Source: CBDCWT01 sp965223305 (GTDB taxonomy: Bacteria > Planctomycetota > Planctomycetia > Pirellulales > Pirellulaceae). From it: a stretch of DNA of 64,000 nt. The stretch lies in the NCBI GenBank assembly GCA_965223305.1, contig CBDCWT010000045.1:1-64000 (forward strand). Reading direction: 5' to 3'. Positions 37,279 to 45,233 of this stretch are shown here, piece after piece. How positions within the stretch are numbered: position 1 is the stretch's first letter; each line of letters opens with the position of its first letter. The translations under genes were made by a program, and so were the position numbers. The notes beneath the pieces were generated by a model that was given only the letters and a program-made list of their open reading frames with translations, was not told the origin of the DNA and did no database searches.

Positions 37279-37712
37279 CCGACCTGACCGGTCAAACCGT
37301 CGGTGTTGATACCTCCCCATTCATCTATCTCATCGAGGAGCACGCAAAATACGGCCCGGTTGTTGAGCCGTTCTTCCGCGCTGTTTCCGCCGGTGATATC
37401 CAGATCGCCACGTCGGTGATCACCCTGATCGAGGTTCTCGTCCATCCCATGCGGCATGGCGATGAAGGTCTGGCCCAAAAGTACAACGACATCCTGTTGA
37501 GTTCTCCGCACATCTCAACTTCTTCCGTGACGCCTGCCACGGCCCAATTCGCCGCAGAACTCCGAGCTGACCACAATCTGAAAACGCCCGATGCGATTCA
37601 GCTCGCGACTGCCGTCCAGCACAACGCCGCCGCCTTCCTCACCAACGACCGCGACTTTCCGTCGGTTAGCGGCATACAAGTCCTCAAGCTTCGTGACCTC
37701 ATCACAAGCTAA
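37266..37712 (+). CDS. PIN-domain toxin (VapC-like RNase)
   Basis: A 148-residue PIN nuclease. The acidic residues are in VGVDTSPFIYLIEE, ATSVITLIEVLVHP, LKTPDAIQLATAV and AFLTNDRDFPS, in the correct order for a metal-dependent RNase. It overlaps the antitoxin gene. Its 3' end abuts an IS3 remnant that reads on the opposite strand. Confidence 0.85.
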   Translation: MGWVTDLTGQTVGVDTSPFIYLIEEHAKYGPVVEPFFRAVSAGDIQIATSVITLIEVLVHPMRHGDEGLAQKYNDILLSSPHISTSSVTPATAQFAAELRADHNLKTPDAIQLATAVQHNAAAFLTNDRDFPSVSGIQVLKLRDLITS

Positions 37713-37756
37713 CGTTCGGGCGAGCTGAGTGCGACAAGCACGTAGTAGACTGTCGC

Positions 37757-38185
37757 TGCGAATATGTCGTTGCACGCCTCGAGTAAGGAACAAGTTCGTC
37801 AGCGTATCGAGCACGCGATCTGACGTGATGCTACGGTCGACCTCGAGGGCCAAACATTCCCGAGTGAACTCATCCGTAATCCCCAACCATTTCAGAGGCT
37901 TCCCTGTGATGGTCCGGTCGTGGATGAAATCCCAGGTCCAAATGTGATCCCGATGTTCGGCGCGACGACGTACGCAGCTATTGCCGCTATGTCCCAAACG
38001 ACGTTTCTTCCGTGTTTTTTGAGGCACTTTGAAGCCCTCACGTCGCCAGAGACGATAGATCCGCTTGAAGTTCACCTGCCAGCCATCCTGTCGAAGTTTT
38101 GCTGTGATCATTCGATAAAAGAGCCCCACCACCATCAATCGGGCGTTGGCGACGCTGAGGCACTGCTCGAGCTGGGTTGATTCGC
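37757..38185 (-). pseudogene. IS3-family OrfB transposase remnant
   Basis: Only the middle of an OrfB is present: DGWQVNFKRIYRLWRREGFK (HTH_21), then HIWTWDFIHDRTITGKPLKW and ITDEFTRECLALEVDRSI of the rve domain, breaking off at VQRHIRSD just before the expected NGPEF. No ends or OrfA are seen. Confidence 0.85.
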
Positions 38186-38229
38186 AGCGACCATTTCTAG
38201 CCGGGCGGCCCTGTGCCCGCATTGATGAC

Positions 38230-38592
38230 ATGGAACTCGACGACCCGGAATGGAAAGGTCTCGAGGACATCCAGATTACGCGGCTCAAGTCTGCCGCCGA
38301 GCAGCTGATTCACATCCAAACCCGAGCCAACCAGCATCCGGTGAGGAACTTCGCGATCTTCATGGCGCTGCTCCAAACCGGGCTTCGCATCTCGGAGCTT
38401 CTGGCCCTCGAGCTCAGCCAATACGACGGCAAGCATTTCAAGAACGTCAAACGGAAGGGAAAGGCCGTGAGCCGCAAGGTATTCCTGGCTAAGGAAGCTC
38501 GGGAGGCACTTGACCGGCCACAGGACTTGATTCTTCGTGGCTGCTCTAACCGCCAAAGTGGTACGCGCGAAAACCGCGAACGACATGTGTGA
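38230..38592 (+). pseudogene. Tyrosine recombinase central fragment
   Basis: The frame reads the first half of a catalytic domain, with the box I arginine in TGLRISELLALELSQYDGKH and the beta-sheet lysine region FKNVKRKGKAVSRKVFLAKEAREAL. It lacks box II, which is found at 33694-33963. From about codon 97 the text is no longer integrase-like. Confidence 0.7.
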
Positions 38593-38808
38593 CCTAAGCA
38601 AGACCCAGTACGATGCGTATTACCGTGGTTGCAACCGTTCGGTTGGGATATTCCTTGCTGGCGCAGCTTGCTTCGCGCAGCCCCTCCCGCTCAACGAGCT
38701 GCGCAGCGTTTGGCCTGGCTTTCACCCGCCGCAGCAATTCAAGTACCTTCAGCCATCCGAAACAGAGTTTCTTTTTCGGGGCGAGCGTCTTTGCGCTCGA
38801 CTGTTACG
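38593..38808. other. Non-coding stretch
   Basis: No gene is seen between the integrase fragment and the HEPN-like gene. TTACGTTAAGCC at the end could be a recombination-site remnant, but this is not supported. Confidence 0.3.
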
Positions 38809-39248
38809 TTAAGCCTTATCGTGTGCTTGCTCGTCTTCATCAGAGCAACATTTTTCGATTCTCTTCAACAGCCTCTCGAAGCGCTCGAGGTCTAGGTCAT
38901 TCCGAAACAATGTCCCCTCGCTCTGATACTTTGATTTGCCGAGATATGCCGCCTTCAGTGGAATCGGATAGCGTGAAACCCAATCAACAGCTTCCGACAA
39001 CTTCCGAACAAGCTTCAATTCATCGTCCGAATCAGCAAGGTCGATTCCTGCCAACTTGAAGAGAGCTTCGAGCGAATGGGTTTTCAGACTCTTGTCTAGC
39101 GACTGTTCACCTATTAGCGCTGGGTTTCTTTGAACGACCAATCCCTTAAGCGCGACCTCAAGGCACAATCCCATTAGTAGCTGTGCGGGACGGTAAAGTT
39201 GGACCAGGACATGTTCCGTCCCATCCTGCCCGTCCAGCTGAACGCTAC

Positions 39249-40960
39249 CCCGGATTATTCACGAAAGCGGGAATTCTTGAGCCTCCAAACGCATCTAAGA
39301 AGTGATGACTAAAGGACTTCTTTCAACGCTTGGAGGCTCGAAATGATTTTACACGATGTTTGGAATGTGGAACTGGGTTTCTCGACAGAATTGCCTATCG
39401 AAATTGAACCGGTACAGGAACATCTTTCCACGGATACCGGACTGCTGTTGTTTCGGCAGTTCGACGAAAAACTGAAGCTGACAGAGGGGTTTGCCGCTCA
39501 ATTGGGTGGCACTCGAACCGACCCAACTCATTCGGTGTTGGAGATGGTTCGAAGTCGCGTGTTCGGCATTGTCGCCGGCTACGAAGACCAGAATGATCAT
39601 GATGCGTTACGCAGTGACGCCATCTTCAAAATGATCGCGGACCGCTTGCCGGACGATAAAGATTTGGCAAGTCAACCCACGTTGTCGCGGTTTGAAAATG
39701 CCGTCACCCCAGCTGACTTGTTGCGGTTGGAAGAGTGGTTCCTTCAACACTTCGTGGACTCCTTCGACGAGACGCCCGTCGAGATTACTTTGGACATTGA
39801 CGTTTTCGACGATCCCACTCACGGTCAACAACAATTGATCTTCTACCATGGATACTACAAGCAGTACCAATACCTAGTGCGTGCGATCACCTGTGCCGAC
39901 AACGACTTGGTCGTGCTGCCAGCGCTGCTGTACGGCACGGCGGACCCGGCGCTCGGACTGGGACTTGATTTGGAACGTGTCGTCGAGGCTCTGCGTGAAA
40001 AATTTCCTGATGTTGTGATTCACGTACGGGCCGACTCGGGCTATGCCAAACCTTGGTTTTATCGGGTCTGTGAGCGGCTGAGTGTCCTCTACTCGATTGG
40101 CGTTGGCATGAATAACGTGTTGAAGCGAAACAGCGAGGAATTGCTGAAAACAGCCGTCGAAGCGTGCGAAAAGAGCGGCCAGCCGCAACGGCTCTTCACG
40201 GGCTTTGACTACCAAGCCGGCACTTGGGAGCAGCCGCGGTGGGTCGTCGTCAAGTGCGAAGCCAACTCGCAGGGGACGAACCGCCGAGCCGTTGTAACCA
40301 ATCGTCCTGGAGCCCGCACGTTGCCGCACGGCGCTTATGATGAGTACAGCGAACGCGGCGAAAGCGAGAACCGCAACAAGGAGCTGAAATGTGATCTGTG
40401 CGCAGATCGGCTGAGCGATCATCGCTATATGGCGAATTGCTTCCGCATGTTTCTGCACTGCGCGGCCAACAACCTGCTGGTGCAGATGCGTCGACGAATC
40501 GCCTCGCCGCCACTGGAACCGACGGTCAAAGTGTTGTCGGAGCAAGGATCGGACCCGTTGCAAGTGACACATGAAATTCCGGCTGAAGCGTCCACGGGTC
40601 GCACGCGTCGCGGCCAGTTCAATCGCCGCCGCCAAGCCGATCCTTTGGGTGAAGGCCATGCGAACACTTGGCGGATGATGCTGATCAAAGTAGCCTCACG
40701 CATGAAGATCACCGCACGTCGCGTGCGTGTATTTCTTTCAGGCTCCTGGCCATATCTGCCCTTCTTCCGCACCGTGGCTCAAGCCTTGGCTCCTGGCACG
40801 TAGCCGCCCGCCCTTGTCCGTCTCCCTCGTCAAATCTTCACCGTCACCTGCCCTCGCAAGGGGGAAAGGGGGAACTCTGCCCGTTGGCGGTCGCGAACCT
40901 ACATCAAAAGCTCAACCACATATCTCTGCCCAATCTTCAACCCCTCGTGAATAATCCGGG
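39249..40960 (+). mobile_element. IS1380-family insertion sequence, complete, 1712 bp
   Basis: Ends CCCGGATTATTCACGA (39249-39264) and its complement (40945-40960). The 4-bp duplication CTAC lies at 39245-39248 and 40961-40964, as in the IS1380 family. Its insertion cut a HEPN-like gene. Confidence 0.92.
39343..40803 (+). CDS. IS1380-family transposase
   Basis: A 486-residue DDE transposase. The first aspartates are in EITLDIDVFDDPTHGQQQL, the second in VIHVRADSGYAKPWFYRVCE, and the glutamate region is SERGESENRNKELKCDLCADRLSDHRY. It appears complete. Confidence 0.95.
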   Translation: MILHDVWNVELGFSTELPIEIEPVQEHLSTDTGLLLFRQFDEKLKLTEGFAAQLGGTRTDPTHSVLEMVRSRVFGIVAGYEDQNDHDALRSDAIFKMIADRLPDDKDLASQPTLSRFENAVTPADLLRLEEWFLQHFVDSFDETPVEITLDIDVFDDPTHGQQQLIFYHGYYKQYQYLVRAITCADNDLVVLPALLYGTADPALGLGLDLERVVEALREKFPDVVIHVRADSGYAKPWFYRVCERLSVLYSIGVGMNNVLKRNSEELLKTAVEACEKSGQPQRLFTGFDYQAGTWEQPRWVVVKCEANSQGTNRRAVVTNRPGARTLPHGAYDEYSERGESENRNKELKCDLCADRLSDHRYMANCFRMFLHCAANNLLVQMRRRIASPPLEPTVKVLSEQGSDPLQVTHEIPAEASTGRTRRGQFNRRRQADPLGEGHANTWRMMLIKVASRMKITARRVRVFLSGSWPYLPFFRTVAQALAPGT

Positions 40961-41061
40961 CTACCGTGTTCCCAAACCAACCGCGCCACGTCCCGTAGCT
41001 CGGTGGCACGAGTCCGCCAAAGCATCACAGCCTGCCCGCGCTTTTCAAAGCGTTCCTGCAT

Positions 41062-41327
41062 GGCGCTACGATACCATCCTCCCCGGTCGCTGAGTCAACT
41101 GATGTACACCTTGCAAGCACTGCTATCGTCGAGGAGACTCCAGGCGGGTGATGGCCCAACCCGCTGCGGGAGAATCTGCAGCGGACGAATCCATACTCCC
41201 TCCATACTCCCTCGACGTTTCATCCGTTCATTTTATTCAACTTAAGTCAAATAGAGCCCCAGCATCAGTTGATGCAAATCCTTTATAGATAACGCTTTGC
41301 TGTAGTACGACGTTTTGCGGCCCGGAA
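41062..41327. other. Right end of module I, arm-site region
   Basis: No gene is supported. It carries paired CATACTCCCT motifs at 41192-41214, matching those at 30391-30414 near att site 1. Confidence 0.55.
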
Positions 41328-41372
41328 GTTGACATCGTGGAGGTCGTTGGTTCGAATCCAATACCGCCCACT
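41328..41372 (+). repeat. att site 2: exact copy of the tRNA-Val 3' part
   Basis: 45 bp identical to 30321-30365. The preceding sequence lacks the tRNA 5' half, so this is not a tRNA gene. It separates module I and module II. Confidence 0.95.
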
Positions 41373-41425
41373 AAGAAAACAGCGTTACGACTGTGACGGC
41401 ACCACTGACCGCGCTGCCGCAGGCT

Positions 41426-41881
41426 TTAGTGCACCAGAGGAAGCTCGTCCGTCGCAACAAGCTCAAGCTCGCATTCATGTCCATCGAAGGTTGCGACAAA
41501 GAAGTCGAGAAACCCCTGATGGCCAACAACGAGTGTCTCATCGTCTGAGCCGGGATTTTCAACGAAGAACACTCTGGCCAGCCATTGGAGCGTCTCTTCT
41601 GGCCCGGTCAGGCTAAGCTTGACATCTGCGTAGCTAAGTGACAGCCGCTGCCCGCCGAAAGCGACGGCGGCGGGACCGCGGCCTTCGACCGTCTGGATGC
41701 CCAGGTGACGAGCGACTGCAGCCGGAAAAACCGTGTTGTCAGCACCGGTGTCGACGAGAGCTACGTATTGCCTTGAGCCATTCGGCCCATGAACAGTGAG
41801 CGGCACCTCTGGCCGAAAGATAACGACTTCCTCACCGCTGTCAGGAGCCGGTGCGAGCACGCCGGAGTAGCTGAACTTCAT
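41426..41881 (-). CDS. Retropepsin-like aspartic protease
   Basis: A 151-residue protein with the catalytic motif YVALVDTGADNTVFP and the fold's later hydrophobic stretch ETLVVGHQGFLDFF. Its start overlaps the stop of the DUF5678-type gene (ATGA), indicating co-translation. It is different in sequence from the protein at 32801-33163. The substrate is unknown. Confidence 0.8.
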   Translation of the reverse strand: MKFSYSGVLAPAPDSGEEVVIFRPEVPLTVHGPNGSRQYVALVDTGADNTVFPAAVARHLGIQTVEGRGPAAVAFGGQRLSLSYADVKLSLTGPEETLQWLARVFFVENPGSDDETLVVGHQGFLDFFVATFDGHECELELVATDELPLVH

Positions 41882-42162
41882 GCGCCACCGACGAACGGTA
41901 CGTGAGGGACCTTTTGAAGAACGGCATCCGGGTGTCCCGATTCCGATGCTTCTTTGATCACCGACTCCATCGACGACCCGTGCGCGACAATTTGTGTCCT
42001 TTCAGGGTCCCACGCAATCCACTTTCCCAATAGCTCGCTGGGAATCGGGCTTCGCCCTGGGAATCGACGTTGATACTCGTCTCGTGTCATCTGCATAGCA
42101 TCTATTCTAGGCGTGAGCCTGATTGCGTCCATGGTCGTCGTCTTGAACGCGATCGGTTGCAC
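41878..42162 (-). CDS. DUF5678-like small protein
   Basis: Up to 94 residues. The frame is open from 42162, but a start at MQMTRDEYQRRFPGR (about 42096) is likelier. The core ELLGKWIAWDPERTQIVAHGSS and the ending VPFVGGA match the DUF5678 pattern, which frequently precedes an aspartic-protease-like gene. Function unknown. Confidence 0.65.
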   Translation of the reverse strand: MQPIAFKTTTMDAIRLTPRIDAMQMTRDEYQRRFPGRSPIPSELLGKWIAWDPERTQIVAHGSSMESVIKEASESGHPDAVLQKVPHVPFVGGA

Positions 42163-42325
42163 AGTTCACCAGTGTTGCTTTGTTCCTAGTGCAGAGTTGA
42201 ATGCAGATTTCGTGCAGAGAAACACACGAAAAGCAGAGGATTGCATGCAAAATATGAAAAGCTTACGATCTTCGATGTGGCTGAAAGGTAAGCACTTACG
42301 GCGTTTCTCGCCCCCGCTCGCTTTC

Positions 42326-42370
42326 GTTGACATCGTGGAGGTCGTTGGTTCGAATCCAATACCGCCCACT
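42326..42370 (+). repeat. att site 3: exact copy of the tRNA-Val 3' part
   Basis: Identical to 30321-30365. It is followed by a segment (GACTTACGACGATTCGAG, then GCAAAAGGGTATGAAAAGGG at 42396) that closely matches the one after att site 4, so modules III and IV share a left end. Confidence 0.95.
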
Positions 42371-42395
42371 GACTTACGACGATTCGAGCTATTCC

Positions 42396-42419
42396 GCAAA
42401 AGGGTATGAAAAGGGTACG
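42396..42419 (+). repeat. Left-end motif of module III
   Basis: GCAAAAGGGTATGAAAAGGG continues TACG and recurs exactly at 54221-54244. A related motif AAAAGGGTACAATACCC lies at 54016, near the right end of module III. They could be arm-type recombinase sites; this is inference. Confidence 0.65.
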
Positions 42420-42483
42420 GTCGTTGTTGGCTGATTTCGTGCCAATCGACAAGCAGTCGTAAGTCTTCTCTAACACCCGGCTT

Positions 42484-43959
42484 GATTGAGCAACCGTTCT
42501 TCTGTAATTTCCGTCGATCTCGCTTTTGCAGTTCGAAGTAGTGTGGAGCGGCTTCGCCGCCATTTATCTTGCGTTCACGCAGACCGGGGGGCTCATTGCC
42601 GCCCCCCTGGACCCCCGCTAGCCTTTCTCTGTTGTTCCGTTTGTTGACGCGTGCTGGGGCATCTTCAAGTAGGTTTTGCCGGTTTCCCATTCGTCGCTGA
42701 TTTCGTTCAGGACCGCGCTGACCAGCCGAAGCAGCGATGCCTCGTTCGGAAAGAGTGTCGCGACGCGTGTACGCCGCTTGATCTCTTGGTTCAAGCGTTC
42801 GAGCGGATTGGTCGTTCTCAAACGACGCCGATGTGTCGACGGTAGCTCGAAGATCGTGAGCCCTTCCGGAACGTTTGCCTCAAGCCATGACGACAGATCC
42901 GGAGCACTCTGCTCGTACTTGGAGATCAGCTGCGCCAGCAAACGATCCGCCTCATGGCGGTCTGGTGCGTTGAACACGTTGCGAAGATCTTGGCCGACCT
43001 CGATCCTCATCGACACCTTCGGGACGTAGTGGAGTGCGTTCTGCATCAAATGAAACTGGCAACGTTGCCATGCGATTCCAGGGAAGCAGGCCTTTCTCGC
43101 CTGCTTGAGGCCGGAATGGTCGTCCGAGACGATCAGCTGGACGCCTCGCAGGCCTCGATCGATCAGGCTTTGCAGGAAGCCTCGCCAATGGACTTCGGCC
43201 TCCGAGAGGGAGACGCTAACTCCCAAAACGCTACGCTGGCCGTTCTCAAGCACGCCGATCGCCACGAGCACGGCGCAGTCGCGCACGCTGCCACCATGCC
43301 GAACCTTCTCATAACGTGCGTCCAGGATCACGTAGGGGACAGTATCCAGCGGACGTTCACGCCACGCCTGCAGTTCATCGTCCAGCAGCTCCGCAGCTCG
43401 ACTGACTTGAGTGCTGCTAATATCCAGACCACACAGCTCCTGTGTGATCTCGGCGACTTTTCTCGTCGAAACACCTTGGACGTACATCTCAGCCACTGCG
43501 AGCTTCAAAGCTCGCTCACTGCGTTCACCGCGTTCGAGAGCCGAGGGGTAGAACTCGACGTCGCGTGTCTGGGGAACGTTCAACTGCAGCTGCCCCAGCC
43601 GACTGTTGACGGTCTTTGGCTTGAATCCGTTCGCGTATCCGCGACGTGACTCACTTCGCTGGTACGGCGCGGCGCCCAGCACCTCCGCGCGTTCGAGCTT
43701 CATCGCTTCGTTCATCAAAATCTGAACCGCCGCCGCCATTCCGTCGAACCCATGCTCACTGAGCAGTTGGAGAACCTCGTCGAACCGGGTAGAGTGATCC
43801 TCGTGGGCCATGTGCGTCTCCTTTCGCGTTTGTGGTGATTCGCAAAAAGAAGATCAACACTGGCCCACATTCTTCAAGAGGGCTTCACAGAGTGATTCCG
43901 GCTTCGCTACGCTACGCCGGAATCACTCTGTGCTGTTACAGAAACAACGTTACACCACC
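42484..43959 (-). mobile_element. IS256-family insertion sequence, complete, 1476 bp
   Basis: An 8-bp duplication CCCGGCTT flanks the element at 42476-42483 and 43960-43967. The 24-bp ends (GATTGAGCAACCGTTC... and GGTGGTGTAACGTTGT...) match at about 16 of 24 positions, identical in CTGTAA. Inside, upstream of the transposase, a 15-bp hairpin lies at 43888-43902 and 43916-43930. Confidence 0.85.
42618..43811 (-). CDS. IS256-family (Mutator) transposase
   Basis: A 397-residue transposase. The DDE residues lie in VPYVILDARYEKVR, LIVSDDHSGLKQA and TTNPLERLNQEIKRRTRVA. The C/D(2)H-like segment WQRCQFHLMQNAL is present. It looks complete. The ATG at 43811 has AGGAG 6 bases upstream. Confidence 0.95.
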   Translation of the reverse strand: MAHEDHSTRFDEVLQLLSEHGFDGMAAAVQILMNEAMKLERAEVLGAAPYQRSESRRGYANGFKPKTVNSRLGQLQLNVPQTRDVEFYPSALERGERSERALKLAVAEMYVQGVSTRKVAEITQELCGLDISSTQVSRAAELLDDELQAWRERPLDTVPYVILDARYEKVRHGGSVRDCAVLVAIGVLENGQRSVLGVSVSLSEAEVHWRGFLQSLIDRGLRGVQLIVSDDHSGLKQARKACFPGIAWQRCQFHLMQNALHYVPKVSMRIEVGQDLRNVFNAPDRHEADRLLAQLISKYEQSAPDLSSWLEANVPEGLTIFELPSTHRRRLRTTNPLERLNQEIKRRTRVATLFPNEASLLRLVSAVLNEISDEWETGKTYLKMPQHASTNGTTEKG

Positions 43960-44547
43960 CCCGGCTTCAGCAGCGAGTTGTCTTCGCGGATCACGGCACG
44001 ACCTCCACTTTTCCGGTGTGGCGCTCCGCACCAGTGACGGGTTGCTGGTGATTGAATCCACCCCATGTTGCCGTGAACGAAATACACGTTCAAGCCAAGC
44101 CAGCGCCGACGCAGATGCGCGGATGGGATCACCACCGACGGCAGCAACCTGCGCGATCGGATCATGTCGTTAGCTAAACCATGTCGTTGACTGCGCGTCG
44201 CGCGATCTGACGGCGAGCATTAGTTCAGTTCCGTGGCATTTACTAGCAACTCAGCCACGTGAAGGTTGCCAAGAGACTCAACCGCCTCCTCTATCATGCG
44301 TGCGGGGCGAGAGACGCGCCGATTGAAGCATCCCTGTTCTTCGCAGTCAGATGCAATCTTCGAGAAGCTAAGACACTTTCATCACGATCACGTGACACCC
44401 GTCAGTGCGAGTTGGCGCACATTGCGAATCTGCACGAAGGTTTGACCTGCTCCGGCTGTGGATGTTGCGAAGGACTCCTTTCAGCTGCCGTGTTGCGGCG
44501 CGTCGCCAAGTTGCTTCCGCCAGCGCTCGAGGTTATTCTTAATGCCC
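43960..44547. other. Non-coding stretch
   Basis: No gene is supported between IS256 and the GntR operator. Short frames are not coherent. Confidence 0.4.
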
Positions 44548-44561
44548 TGTAACATGTTACA
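44548..44561. promoter_or_regulatory. Palindromic operator upstream of the GntR gene
   Basis: TGTAACATGTTACA is a perfect 14-bp palindrome, 36 bp before the GntR ATG. The spacing and form (TGTAAC-n-GTTACA) suit a FadR-type dimer, so the regulator may control itself and the downstream enzyme gene. Confidence 0.6.
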
Positions 44562-44597
44562 AAACATGTATTAGCGCCTCTGCTTGAATCAACAGAC

Positions 44598-45230
44598 ATG
44601 ACCACAACTTTCGCCGAACAAGCGTACGATCATATTTTCAACCTCCTGCTGCGGCGTGATCTGCGCCCGGGCGATCTGGTAGATCGCAAGCAGATCGCGG
44701 AGGATCTCGGTGTCAGTTTGATCCCCGTATCGGACGCCGTCCAGCGATTGACGCACGAGGGATTTCTGACGACCCGTCGCCGCCAAGGGACCTTTGTGCG
44801 ACCGCCCAGCATCGAGGACCTGCGAGGTGGATTTCTGCTCCGGGAGGCGTTGGAGTGTCAGAGCGCACGTCTCTATTGCGGCGAGAGGATTCGCAAGGCG
44901 CTGCCCGGTCTGCGCAAGTTGGCGCGCGCCGCCGACAAGGCGGCCGATGCCCGTGGCCAACTTTGGAAAGAGGACTTTGCGTTTCATCGGGCGCTGGTGG
45001 CTTTGACAGAATGCGACGCCCTAACTTCGTGCTTTGAACGCGTCGTCAATCTCAGCCTGTTTCACCAGACGGCGCTGATCACCCCGTTGCAAGTGGTCAC
45101 CTATGACCGGCATGTGGAGCTGCTGGCGGATCTCTCCGAAACGTCGGTCGACGAGGCCGAATCCCGGATTCGCCAACACCTGCGATGTGGAAAAGACGCC
45201 TTGTTCGAGGATCAACACGCGACAACCTGA
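44598..45230 (+). CDS. GntR-family (FadR/FCD) transcription regulator
   Basis: A 210-residue regulator. The N-terminal winged HTH is LLRRDLRPGDLVDRKQIAEDLGVSLIPVSDAVQRLTHEGFL. The C-terminal FCD-type domain has the metal-ligand pattern DFAFHRALV and HVELLADLSE, with a final HLRCGKD. It would bind a small acidic ligand, perhaps sialic acid or a derivative. It is 3 bp before the giant enzyme gene, so co-transcription is very likely. Confidence 0.88.
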   Translation: MTTTFAEQAYDHIFNLLLRRDLRPGDLVDRKQIAEDLGVSLIPVSDAVQRLTHEGFLTTRRRQGTFVRPPSIEDLRGGFLLREALECQSARLYCGERIRKALPGLRKLARAADKAADARGQLWKEDFAFHRALVALTECDALTSCFERVVNLSLFHQTALITPLQVVTYDRHVELLADLSETSVDEAESRIRQHLRCGKDALFEDQHATT

Positions 45231-45233
45231 ATC

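Larger units (their letters stand above)
38809..41061 (-). pseudogene. HEPN-like gene interrupted by IS1380
   Basis: The gene starts at ATG 41061 (MQERFEKRGQAVMLWRTR) and is split at 40961 by IS1380. It resumes at 39244. Joining 41061-40961 to 39244-38809 gives 537 nt, a 178-codon frame with no stop. The product is helical; QLLMGLCLEVALKGLVVQRNP and KTHSLEALFKLAGI resemble HEPN-domain proteins, which are often RNases in defence or toxin systems. The catalytic R-x4-6-H is not evident. The reading-frame restoration proves the split; the family is tentative. Confidence 0.7.

Noticed and set aside
38790..38830. Possible integron attC site (TTACGTTAAGCC)
   Set aside because: A convincing partner core site and the paired inner boxes were not found, and no integron integrase is present in the window.
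42166..42690. Minus-strand frame joining across IS256 that reads into att site 3
   Set aside because: The C-terminal text (GIGFEPTTSTMST) is only the translation of the tRNA 3' end, and the upstream part has no coherent protein features.
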